NCBI RefSeq assembly: GCF_000276665.1
Contig: NW_004955426.1
Location: forward strand, 24,150,820-24,214,819
Reading direction: 5' to 3'
Length of the DNA: 64,000 nt
From: Chinchilla lanigera
Taxonomy: Eukaryota > Chordata > Mammalia > Rodentia > Chinchillidae
Each line of letters starts with the position of its first letter. Positions within the stretch are counted from its first letter, which is position 1. Position numbers and translations under genes: made by a program. A model generated the notes under the pieces. It was not told the origin of the DNA, made no database searches, and saw only the letters and a program-made list of their open reading frames with translations. Positions 23,054 through 33,150 of this stretch are shown here, one piece after another.

Positions 23054-24040
23054 TTATTATGTCAGACTGTATAAAATCCTGTCAGTTGTCAAGCAAGGGA
23101 CAAAGGAAACCTTCATTTAATGTTTAATAAGCACACATGACAAAGATTTCTGTGTCTATAAACATTTCTCTTAATGCAATTCAGCTTCGGGAGAAGGACA
23201 TGTTGGCCCTAGTAGGATATGTTGAATATAATCACTTGGTGAATTTGAGAGGTAGGAGTAACTCATTAAACAAATAAAATTAACAAGTCAAAAGTTTCAC
23301 TACTCAAAAAATATCCTATGAGATCACAGGTAATAGAGCACGAGAAAGAGACGTTGAATACACACACACAGTAATTTTAAACCTCAGTAATTCTTTTGCA
23401 GAAATTCTTAAACCTCAAGTGCTTTATTTTCCTAAAAGATCATCTTTAACGTGTCAAAAGAGCATCAGTTATAATGTTAATATACTTCTCATGCTTTGGT
23501 ATCAGGAGGCATGAAAATTATTAAATATTATAAACAACCGTCAGGATTTCCACAAGAGCTGAAGATAGGACTTCAGGGTTATTACACCAGTAACAACTCC
23601 CCGGCATTCCACGGCCTCATGAAATGACTCCTGTGACGCCACAACTCAGTCCTGTGACACTGAAGGCTTGGGGTCCTCTACTGTCACCTCACTATGCTGG
23701 CGTCTCTGCCGGTGCCCGCCGTGACAGCTTTATCCTGTGTATCTATTTGCTTCTGTGCAGAAGGCGGCATACCCTTATGCTTATACCTGAGCTACAAAGG
23801 AGTTGGATATGGCAGTCTTTGTTCTAACTTTAACGGGTAGAGTTCGGAATACAGAAAATAAAAGAGGAGAAAAAATGTAGTGATTCTGGATTACATGCAG
23901 AGATTTGACTATCGATTCACTGGAATGTAAGACCATAGAGGGTTGTGGCTTGTCTCTTTTGTTATACGTGCAGCATGGAGAAAACTTATGTTGAAGATAA
24001 ACTGCATCACTCCCATTAAATGGATTTAAGAAATAGAATG
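23054..24040. other. Unassigned sequence
   Basis: No repeat is recognised. 23590-23770 is locally richer in CpG and contains 'ttgcttctgtgcag', which looks like a splice acceptor, but no supported exon follows. Confidence 0.45.
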
Positions 24041-24182
24041 GGGCTGAGCATAATGGTGCATGCCTGTGATGCCAGCCCTCGGGAGACTGAGGTAGGAGTG
24101 CCACAAATTTGAGGCCAGCCTGGGCTACACACAGTGAGACCCTGTCTCAAAAAAAAGGAAAGAAAGAAAGAAAGAAAAGAAT
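24041..24182 (+). mobile_element. B1 SINE
   Basis: 'gctgagcataatggtgcatg', 'gaggccagcctgggctacac' and 'gtgagaccctgtctcaaaaa', with an AAAG-rich tail. There is no internal 29-bp duplication. Confidence 0.92.
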
Positions 24183-24391
24183 AGGGTGAGGAGACATTTT
24201 CTCCGTTGTCAGCACCGGGTTACACTGGAAGTGGTAATGTTTGCCTCACATTTTGGTTGGCACAGGCTAAAGTCTCTAAGCTATGAGGTATATGAAGCAA
24301 AAGTTAAAAAAATCTTCCTCAGCCACTGCTTTTCGTGAGTGTAGAAAAGCCTGAGGAAGCAACCATGCTTAATTTCAAGAATATTAATTTC

Positions 24392-24711
24392 TTTTTTTTT
24401 ATTTTAAAGAGGAAACAACAAAAAGAACATAACAAAAACAAAGACAAAATCAAAACAACACAAAAACTATAAAAATGATACAGAATTTCAAAACAAGATG
24501 GTAGGAAATCAACAATGGTTGTTGTATTACTTATTGTTATCTTCAAAATAGTTGCTCAGATTACTGGATATAGGCATGCAAGATTGAGCAAACAATTAAA
24601 CATTCACTGTTCCTTTCAATAAACCAGTAGAAACTTGTACTATAAGTATCTTAGCTATCTTGTGTGTGTGTGTATATACATATATATATATATAATTTTG
24701 CCCTTCTTTCC
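24392..24711 (-). mobile_element. LINE-1 3' end with perfect 18-bp target duplication
   Basis: A 320-bp, strongly 5'-truncated L1. The poly-T at 24392-24400 is the A tail in reverse; the 3' UTR follows ('gattgagcaaacaattaaac'), then a TG/TA microsatellite at 24659-24698. The flanks are identical: 'ttcaagaatattaatttc' at 24374-24391 and again at 24712-24729. It has no coding content. Confidence 0.93.
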
Positions 24712-24858
24712 TTCAAGAATATTAATTTCAGGTTTTGTTAGATTCTAAATTGAACACTGATTCAGGATTCTTCAGAATATGCTAGCAGAGCACTCTGTAA
24801 GCATGGTTGTGTCATGTGTTCAGTATAATCACTAAATTTGTATTTATTTATTATACCC

Positions 24859-25268
24859 TGCTGTTGTTTGGATATGGTTTCTCCCCAGGATTCGTGTACT
24901 GAATGCTTGATACCTAATTACTGGCAATAAGGGTTGGGACATTTAAGAAATAAGGCCTACTTGTCAGTAATTATGAGGTCATGGGGCTATCAGCATTGCA
25001 AGGGTTGAATGTCTATCTGGAGGAAGTGGGTTAGGTCTTACAGGGTTGGATCAATTATTCCAAGAATGAGTTGTTATAAAGTAAGCATGTGTTTGGCCTG
25101 CGTTTGGCTTGGGCTTCTGTTAGCTCTTGCTTGTGTGTCTGCAGTGTGATGCCAACCCCATGTTAAGATGCAGTATGGAGTCAGTACCAGGTAAAGCTAA
25201 CCAAGCTTGGAGCCTTCAACCTCAAAATCTAAAATATGTCTCTTTTCCTTGAAAAGTATTGATAACAA
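24859..25268 (+). mobile_element. MaLR-type LTR
   Basis: Starts 'tgctgttgtttggatatggt' and runs through 'ggtcatggggctatcagc' and 'gttggatcaatt', ending near 'cttttccttgaaaagtattg'. This is the order of MaLR LTRs. The right end is approximate. Confidence 0.7.
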
Positions 25269-25706
25269 TATTTAAAAAAAAAGCATCGCAATAGATGCTC
25301 TTAGAAATGAAGCATAAGAAAAACGTTTGGAAAAAATTGAAGAAGTACTGAGTAATTTTGTTATACCAACACAAAGTTCATATTAAGACAGTTTTTTGAA
25401 AGTAACTTGTACAACATTTACCGTATCCTAAATTTGCACTCTTTGCAGACTTGTGCACATATATTCTGCTTTCAGAACAGTTTTGTAAATTGTATATAAA
25501 GAAAAAATGGTGGAAGTTTTTAATAAAGAAATTACATTTATAAATGTTCTGTATTAGAATATAATAAATCTGGAGTTATAGACAATTGCTACCCATGTTG
25601 TACAACAAATACCTTCTATTTTAGTTGCTAAAATAAAACTCAAAAAATAAAAAGACATATCCTGCACATTACTAATCTATTTACCACACCATTCAATTAG
25701 CTTATT

Positions 25707-26093
25707 ATACTAGTCAGCTTTCTCATTACTGGGACAAAATACTCAACATCCATAACTTAAAGGAGGAGAGGTTTAATATGGTCTATTGTTTGGGAGGATT
25801 TAGTTGATGGTCGGCTGAATCAAAAGCAGAAATAGGGTAGCAGAAGGGAATGGTAGAGAAAGCTGCTCAGCCTACAGTAGCAAGGACAGAGAAAAGGGAG
25901 AAGCTAGGAACAAGAATAGGCTTCCCAGACCATGCCCTCAGTGACATATTTCCACTCAGGCCCTGGCTGCTAATAGCACATTCAGCCACAATTCATTAAT
26001 GGATTAATCCACTGATGATCCAATCACCTTCCAAAAGCTGTGTCTTTGGATACTTAAGACTTTTGGGCAACATTTAGACCTAAATCATAGAGC
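25707..26093 (-). mobile_element. MaLR-type LTR
   Basis: Reverse strand: 'gtcagctttctcattactgg', 'gacaaaatactcaac', 'gaggagaggtttaat' and 'ggcaacatttagacctaaat'. It is closely related in layout to the LTR at 19831-20203. Confidence 0.75.
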
Positions 26094-26267
26094 TAGTATA
26101 AACCAAAAGTGATATTGATTTCCTCTAGCCTCTGCAAATGTGTCTATTATTAAACACATGCCTGCAATTGCTAATAAATATTTTTATGCTCACAAAACAG
26201 TGTGAAGCAACCTCAGTATACATATTAATGTTAAAGTAAGTTACAAACTCTTCATAATTTACCTTGT

Positions 26268-26640
26268 TATGGTTGAACTACCCCCCCTTCATTTACATGG
26301 TAAAGCCCTAACTGTCACGTTTAGAGATAAGGTGTCTGGGGTCATCAGGGTAACACATATGTCTGGTATTCTCATCAAAATGAACAATTTGCATACAGCA
26401 TTCATGTAAAGATGAAGCAGAGATCAGGGTGATCCTTCTGCTAGCCAAAGCACAGCACACATGGCCAGCAGTTCTCCTGAAGGTAGGAGTCATCCCCCAG
26501 ATTCTTCCTCAAAGCACTCAGAAGCTTGATCTCAGACATCTCTCCTACTGTACTATGACAAATTAAATTTCTATTCTTTAGATGATTCAGTTTGCTGTAC
26601 TTCGTGTTTCCGGCAGCCTTAGCAAACTACTGCAACTATA
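26268..26640 (+). mobile_element. MLT1-type LTR
   Basis: MLT1 landmarks in order: 'tttagagataaggtgtctgg', 'atgaagcagagatcagggtg', 'gacaaattaaatttctattc' and 'ggcagccttagcaaact'. It is an old ERVL-MaLR solo LTR. Confidence 0.8.
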
Positions 26641-27849
26641 TCTAACATCAACTTCTGACATAATTTCTTTTTTTTTGCCTGTGTCTCTTAGCCTTAAGAG
26701 AAAATTTAATCTAAGGGAATTTTAAAACTTGTTTCTACCTCACACTCCTGTGTGAGGAAAATGCCATTAGACAATGTGAGATCCAAGACCAGTTTTAGGG
26801 TACTGTACCAGATGTCAGCTTGTTTGAGGAACTGCAGGGAAGAAGTACAGATTCAAGTCTAAGAACTGTCGCTGTGTTTTGGATCAGTATTTATTAGGAA
26901 AAATTCTCTGAGTTACCTGTTTCCTGCTCAGCAAGTGGAGCATAAGCTTTTTCTCCTGAGAAGGCCTAGTCTAGGTGGCCTGCAGGTGAAAGATTTAGGT
27001 AAACTGAGGCAGGTCTTAGGAACAACTTATCTTTACCTAGTTTTATCTCCCTGGTCTTTTCTTAGATTTAGCTTTCTCATGTCTTTGCAATGAATTGACT
27101 CTGAATGGCCAAGATTCTAGTATGAATCTAAAGGAAAAGGACACAGGAAGCAGTAGCTTAGGTCCTGGCAGCCCTATGTCACCCAGATTCGTTTCTCAGA
27201 AGACTACATTGAGATGTGCAGGTAGCATTAAGATGTACAGGAAGTATTAAGAGCATATGTATTTCCTGGCCTACTTTACATACCTCTCCTACTCATGACT
27301 TTGAATTGTACCTGACAGTGAGTCAAAATGCAGAGATTCTCAGTCTCAAGAAAGCATGAAATTCTCCTACTTAGCTATATTTTGCTGGATCTGTCCTCTT
27401 GATCTCCCCTCTAAATTTTGCATGCTATAATGCTTTATTGCACTTTCTGTATGCAGAGTAGCAAAAGCAAAAGGAAATGGAGAAAGACCAAAGTGTATAC
27501 TATGATGATTATAGATAAGAGAAAAAGTTACCAAAGCCTGTATTCCAGTCTTGCAGCAATTAAATATGTTAAGGAAGGATGCTGCCAGGGATTTGGGAGA
27601 AATGTTTAGCAGTTTTAGTTCTGCAGGTATGTCACCTGAGGCCAACCTACTAGCAAGCAAGCAAGAATTTTGACATTTATGTTCTATGTAAACTTAAAAA
27701 CACATTAGACTAAGATTTATAAATATAACACCTAGGTGTCCATATTTTTTTGTGGTTTTTATTACTTAATAGTCAACTAAGTATAATTTGTTGTTATGAT
27801 TGCTGTTTCCATACTGAACAGTTTTTATAGAACATAGATGCAGGTTCCA
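26641..27849. other. Unassigned sequence
   Basis: No gene or repeat is recognised. Frames on both strands at 27367-27660 overlap each other and have no recognisable product. Confidence 0.45.
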
Positions 27850-28026
27850 CTTAATCTGCAGAGCCCAGTACAAAATGAAAATGGAGGACCTTTTGTTAAA
27901 TAATGATTAAGAAATTTAAAATTGTGATAGCAAAGCATTAAATCAAGTATGAGGGCCTCTTGATAAGGAAGCCCTGTGCGCCATGTACCCAGGAACCTAG
28001 TTATTGCTACCAAGTAAGACAGTAGG
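27850..28026 (+). mobile_element. Ancient repeat (MER/DNA-transposon-like), copy A
   Basis: 'cagagcccagtacaaaatga' plus 'taatgattaagaaattt' aligns to the reverse complement of 29085-29165, which identifies a dispersed family. The family resembles short mammalian DNA-transposon repeats, but I do not name it. Confidence 0.55.
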
Positions 28027-28027
28027 A

Positions 28028-28182
28028 GCCAGGTGAGGTGGGGGATGTCTGTAATCCCAGCACTTGAAAGACTGAGGTAGGAGGATCGCCACAAGTTCAA
28101 GGCCAGCTTGGACTACACAGTGAGTTCAAGGTTAGCCTGAACTACAGAGCAAGACACTGTCTTAAAAAAAGAAAAGAAAGCA
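28028..28182 (+). mobile_element. B1 SINE with 29-bp internal duplication
   Basis: A B1 with all core landmarks ('gtaatcccagcactt', 'agactgaggtaggaggatcg'). The segment 28094-28122 is repeated in tandem at 28123-28151 with an exact 29-bp period ('agttcaaggccagcttggac' and 'agttcaaggttagcctgaac'). It ends in an AAAG-rich tail. Confidence 0.93.
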
Positions 28183-29039
28183 TAGGAAAAGGGCTGTTAA
28201 ATTGCCTTAGACAGAAGTAATGAATTAAGCAAATCTTTTTTCCCTAGAGTTCTTCCACTAAGCCAACATCTCTCTGTAGTTTTCTCCATTCTGGTCCCCT
28301 CTTTTGCTTTAAAAGGCTGCATAGATAATATTTTCCTTGTGTGTTGCCATTTTATATAGCTTTTGAGGCACTCAGCACTTATTATTCTTCAAAACAGTAT
28401 CTGCCTTAGAGATTTATTTTCCCTGCTGCACCAATGAGATATATGATAAAGGATCACAACCCCCACCCCCTGTCATGCTTAAATATCACATGAGTCAGGT
28501 TAAGCCCCGGTGCCATGTACTTTTTTTGTGTTTTTGTAATCATCATTATTTTTGTCCATGGCATGAGATGGTGGCATATTTTGATGAATTGTGTAGTGTG
28601 TACTTAATAGTCAAATAAAAATAGATGACAGAAAAAGGAACTACCAGTTATTTATTTTACTAATATAATCATGTTGATGATATAATATGCCTTGAACTAG
28701 ACCACTGCTCACTGGACAGACTGATAAACCAGGTATTGTCCATAAAATGCAGTGTATATTGCCAATTAGATAAGATTTGAATGAAGTGCTAATGAAATCC
28801 TTCATGTGTAAAATCAAGGCATCCTGAATAAATATTTATGTGACGATAAGAAATGCAGCTTGAAGTCTACTTTTCACTCGGAATTTTTAAAAAAAGTGTT
28901 TGTCTGCCCTCATGACGACTCACTACAATGCTCTTATCACAAGCAAAAGGGGAAAATCAACTCAGGAAGCTTTCAAGTTTTGAGGCCAAAACAGACCCTA
29001 GTCCTGGTAAGACCCGTTACACAATGTGTGACCCATGCG
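28183..29039. other. Unassigned AT-rich sequence
   Basis: No gene or repeat is recognised, apart from a run of C-rich sequence near 28460. Confidence 0.45.
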
Positions 29040-29190
29040 GGAGCTCAGAGCTCTTTGCTCGAATAGGCCCTGCAGCTGTTTTAAAGTTCTGCTGCTGCTG
29101 TCATGAAATTCTTTATGCTTTTTAAAACAAGTTACTGCACCTTTTTATTTTACACTAGTACCTGAAAATTATATAGATTCTTCTGGCTCC
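29040..29190 (-). mobile_element. Ancient repeat (MER/DNA-transposon-like), copy B
   Basis: 'tgtcatgaaattctttatgc' followed by 'ttttattttacactagtacc' is the inverted counterpart of copy A at 27850-28026. Confidence 0.55.
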
Positions 29191-30417
29191 TAAATTATTG
29201 GGCATTAGAGTGCTCTGTGCACACTGGACACAATGTTTACAATTTATTTGCTACTTCTTGAAAATATTTTTCTTTTACCCCTGACATTTCATTTCTTCAT
29301 CCATTTACTGCTGTCCACGTTCTTCTATCCGGTCACTGTTCCTAAGTGCACTCCCACACCAATCCTGCAGTAGTGTCCCGATGGAGTCACCTCTGACTTT
29401 GGTCATGAATGTCAAATGAGTCTTAAAAAGACTTAAAAGGCTTGAAGTCCTGGAGCTTTAGTCCACTTAGTGATTGGACAAGCCTACTATATGAACTGCA
29501 GACAATTTAGATTTGGCAAGACTAAAACTAAAAATCTTTCCCTTTAAAAGGCTCCCTTTAATTTCCTGTGTTAATTAGCAGCAGTACCGTCTACTTGGTC
29601 TTCCAGCTGGAATCTGAAAAACACCTTCATCTTCATCCACCTTTCGACCCAAATTACCACGTTCTGTAGGTTAGAAATCAAATTATTTCTTATTTATATC
29701 CAATTTCTCTACTTCTGCCCCCGTTATTATGTTTTCTCATCCTTTGTTCAATAAAGTAATTCAAATTAGTTTCTGATTCTCTGATCTTGTATCCTCCCCA
29801 AAATTTGTAAGTTTTATTTCAACTATGAAAGCGATTTATTTAAAATGTAAAAATTGAAATAAAATGCTTAAGATAAATTCTTTAAATTTCAAGGTAGAGA
29901 CTTTTGATCTCCCTAAACATGGCACTAAATTATGACAAATTATCTTCTTGTGCATTTTTTTATTTTCAGAATTATCAAGGATGCAATACATGAAACAAGC
30001 ATCTTCCACTCCATCACAGCTTTCACGCTCACTCTGTCACAGCTTTGGGCGAGAGAGACCCCCTTCACCTTGGCTCTGGCTCCTTGTGAAAGAACCTTAT
30101 TCATCTAGGGACATGATCTTGCTCTTCTCTTCAAAATTTGCCCCACACTCATTTTTACCTTTCTCCTTGGGCATAGAGTCAGGAATTTCTCCAAGAAAAC
30201 CTTAGAATTTTTCACTAGGGAGTAAAATTATAGCCTTTATCTAAGTGATGAATGGGAGGCTTTTGGTTCTTGGTTGACAATATTTTAGTCTAATAGAAAC
30301 AGGTTCTGTCTCTGTCTCTCATCTACTACATTATATCTAAATTATATCTACAATTTTCTTTCTCATCTATTCTATGTAATTTATAGCTAAAGTTTTTGTT
30401 GCCCAAGTCATTTTAGC
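29191..30417. other. Mostly unassigned; weak LINE-2-like part
   Basis: 29590-29730 resembles the pyrimidine-rich part of LINE-2, but only weakly. An 85-codon frame at 29948-30205 begins beside 'tttttttattttcag', a good-looking splice acceptor. The frame has no recognisable domain and I do not call an exon. Confidence 0.35.
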
Positions 30418-30498
30418 TTTTTTTTTTCTCGGAGCTGGGGATTGAACACAGGTCCACAGGATGCCAGCGCTCCGCAACTGAATTATAGTCCTGGCCTC
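30418..30498 (-). mobile_element. ID-type SINE, diverged
   Basis: Poly-T, then 'ggagctggggattgaacaca' through 'gaattatagtcctggcc': the reverse complement of an ID element. Confidence 0.75.
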
Positions 30499-30689
30499 CA
30501 TTACTGTGGTTTTTCTTGCTGACTTTAATGTTACAAATAGGTCTCTTTAACAATGAAAATTGGTGTAGAAAATAATTAGCATGATTATGTACTTTATAAC
30601 AAAAAATAATTGCAGAAATCTTGATTAGTTTCTCTTTGTTTCTGGAACTTTAGCCTTTCAATGGACATGCAGAGACACCTTGTTTCCCT

Positions 30690-31545
30690 TTTGCTGTGCA
30701 TTTCTCTGATGACATGTGATGTGCAGCTTCTCAAATACAGTAAGGCCCTGACTTATGAACATTTGAGCTGTGAGCTTTCACAGACACTAGCGGACCTCAC
30801 CTGGTGAACATTCACAGATGTGAAGGAATTGCAGGAGTAGCTCTTGAGTCTATTGGACATTGCCATAGTTGTGCTGCCACATACTTAGTGCACAGTGTGA
30901 GAGCGTGTGGTAATACAGTGCTCAGTCAGAGCCCACGATGTTCAGAAGCAAGAGGAAAAGCAGTGATGATGAGGGTTCTCCCAGAACAGAACTCTTTCGA
31001 AAGTCAGGGACTTCCTCTACTTCTTTGCCATCTGCAGGTCTTAGTATTTTGTGATCTGTTCATTTTTGAGCAATGATCTTTGCTCATTTTTCAGTTGAGT
31101 TATTCTCTTATTGTACATTTTTAGTTCTTTGAATATTTTGGCTTAAGTCTTTTATCAGGTGTGTGTTTTGCAAATCCTTTTTTTCAGTCTGAAAGTTATC
31201 TTTAGATTTCCTTAATAGAGTAGAAATTATTTATTCTAATACAGTACAATTTATCAATATTTTATTTGAAGGGCTACCCCTTTCAAACTGAAGAATATTT
31301 CAGAAAACTAATCACAAATCTAAGTTATAATGGCGCATTTTATTTTTATTATACATAGTCTGCTTTGAGGTATATTTTTAGTAGATGTTATTTCTTTAGC
31401 CTTTTCCTTTTTTTTTCTTAGTGTATGGACATACAATTGTTCCATCCCCATTGTAGAAAAAGATTAGACTCTTCACCACTGAGTGGCTTCCCTCCTTTGC
31501 CAAGGATCAGTTAACTATAACCTTGACAGAACTGGACTCTGAGCA
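30690..31545 (-). mobile_element. LINE-1 ORF2 fragment, interrupted
   Basis: Minus-strand L1 ORF2 C-terminal part. On the plus strand 'gtgcatttctctgatgacat' is followed after the insert by 'ctttgccatctgcaggtctt', 'gctcatttttcagttgagtt', 'tttgcaaatcctttttttca' and 'caattgttccatccccattg'. Removing 30738-31019 restores continuous L1 order. Frames are broken throughout. Confidence 0.8.
30738..31017. mobile_element. 280-bp pogo/Tigger-like inverted-repeat transposon
   Basis: A non-autonomous DNA transposon inserted in the L1 at 30690-31545. It is flanked by the dinucleotide TA at 30736-30737 and 31018-31019, the target duplication of Tc1/mariner-pogo elements. The terminal inverted repeats match at 17 of the first 22 positions ('cagtaaggccctgacttatg' against the reverse of the right end, 'gaggaagtccctgactttcg'). 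From 30938 a short frame reads MFRSKRKSSDDE, a basic then acidic start reminiscent of Tigger transposase N-termini. This suggests a deletion derivative, but that link is inference. Confidence 0.75.
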
Positions 31546-31729
31546 CAGCTGTCTCTGCCTCCACACTAATCTTTCCTAAGAATCACACTACATGTCCTCA
31601 AAACTTATATCCTCAGCCTGGCTGAACTGCTGATCTTTATTTGACTCTCCTCTCTCCTCCACCAACTATTACTACCTATACTTTTCACTTGACTGAGTCG
31701 AATTGTTTTGTTATTTTCATTTTACTATT

Positions 31730-31840
31730 TATACAACATTTTCTTCCAAAGAGCATAAATGTATTATTTGTGACAGCAGCATCTGAAACGGTGTTGTGGA
31801 AAAATTCAGTGCTCAACAGATGTTGCTTAAATAATTGAAT
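31730..31840 (+). mobile_element. Possible LINE-2 3' end
   Basis: 'ttcagtgctcaacagatgtt' followed by 'taaataattgaata' resembles the terminal 'gtgctcaataaatatttgttgaatgaa' pattern of L2. Weak. Confidence 0.4.
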
Positions 31841-32399
31841 ATTTAATTCTATCTCAAATCTTAAAAGAAGCGGTAGTTTTCTTCTAAGCAAACCTGACAC
31901 CCAGAATGATATAACACTTGTTTTGAATTAAAATACATGTATCCAGCAAGTAATAAAAAGTAAAAGAAGATCTAGACCACCAAGAGGAGTGGGAAATGAG
32001 GAAGAATCGTGTTGAGCTCCTAGTCTGTTACTAAAATTCTTGCCTTTTCTTGTTCCTTATCAATATATGTTAACATGTCAGATTATATTTTCCATTTCCG
32101 AGTTTATATTTTTCAAACTGAATTAACTTACTTAATTTTAAGCATATCTAAGGTCCTAAGTTTCTCCCAGGCACACCAGATGATAATGTAAAAAGCAGGC
32201 ATCAGAAATTAGCCTGTGGCTAGGACCACAGCCAGTGTTGACAAAAATGTGTTGCTGGCTTTACGGTAACAGCAGACTTCTTTGACATCAAGAACATGCC
32301 TTCCTTTACCGCAATTCGTTGTCTGTATTATTTCATCATTATGAGTACTTGTTTAAAACCATTTACAGTGCACAATGCCAAGTACTGTTTTGAACTATT
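31841..32399. other. Unassigned sequence
   Basis: Nothing recognisable. The 110-codon frame at 32296-32628 runs out of this stretch and has no domain. Confidence 0.45.
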
Positions 32400-33150
32400 G
32401 CAGGAGATTTGGGTGTGTGAGGGTCGCACCTGGTTGTCAGACCTTCAACTGTCGTTAGCCCGAAGAACACTGTTCATACTTGGAAATACCATGGTCAAGG
32501 TGAGGAAAGCTGAGATTCCTCCCGGTTGTCATTATTCGCCTACCATTTTCCTCACGGACCTTCCATTTGATTCCAGAACGCCTCAGAATGTGGTCTTACG
32601 ATCTTGGACTCCATTCCAGTCAAGCTAGTTACATGGTGGTCTGATTCCTTCTTACTGTGCTCCAACTTGGCTTTCGATTATTACAAATAGAATGATTTTA
32701 CTAGCTCACTAATTCCTCTGTGTAGAAAACGTCTCAGAGCACTGTCTGAGCCCCCTTTCGAGCTGAGCACATCAGCTTTGAGGAAGCTGCGGTGAGATTT
32801 TGATGGTTTTTGATATCATGCAAGAAAAATCCGGACGAGTATGTGATTCAGAAGCGGTTGCACATGCGTGCATGTCTACACCCATCCTAGACGCTCTAGG
32901 ACCAGAGGCACTGGCAGGAGTAGGTGGCAGTCTGGCGGCACCGGAGCAGGGACTTGGGGAAGCAAGCCAGAGGGCTGCTGGCCTGCGTGCTCTGCAGAGA
33001 TCTCAACCACTTGCAACCACTCTGACGCACATGTGCTGCCAAAATAGAGTCAAGAAAAACAACACAGATTGACGGAATGATAGACAAATGTAGAGAGGCG
33101 GGCACATTGCAAAGATTGGAAGAGAGCAAAGAACACCGGAGATTAGAGTG
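32400..33150. other. Locally CpG-containing patch of unknown nature
   Basis: CpG dinucleotides are visibly more frequent here than in the surrounding AT-rich DNA, for example around 32434-32600 and 32830-33070. Overlapping 90-codon frames occur on both strands at 32800-33168, with no recognisable domain. It could be a decayed CpG island, an old insertion or a diverged exon region. I make no functional call. Confidence 0.4.

Noticed and set aside
23624..23827. Possible exon after 'ttgcttctgtgcag'
   Set aside because: Acceptor-like motifs are common by chance; there is no conserved frame or donor partner I can support.
32296..32628. 110-codon frame considered as an exon or retrogene
   Set aside because: No recognisable domain, no A tail and no target duplication; kept only as part of the CpG observation.
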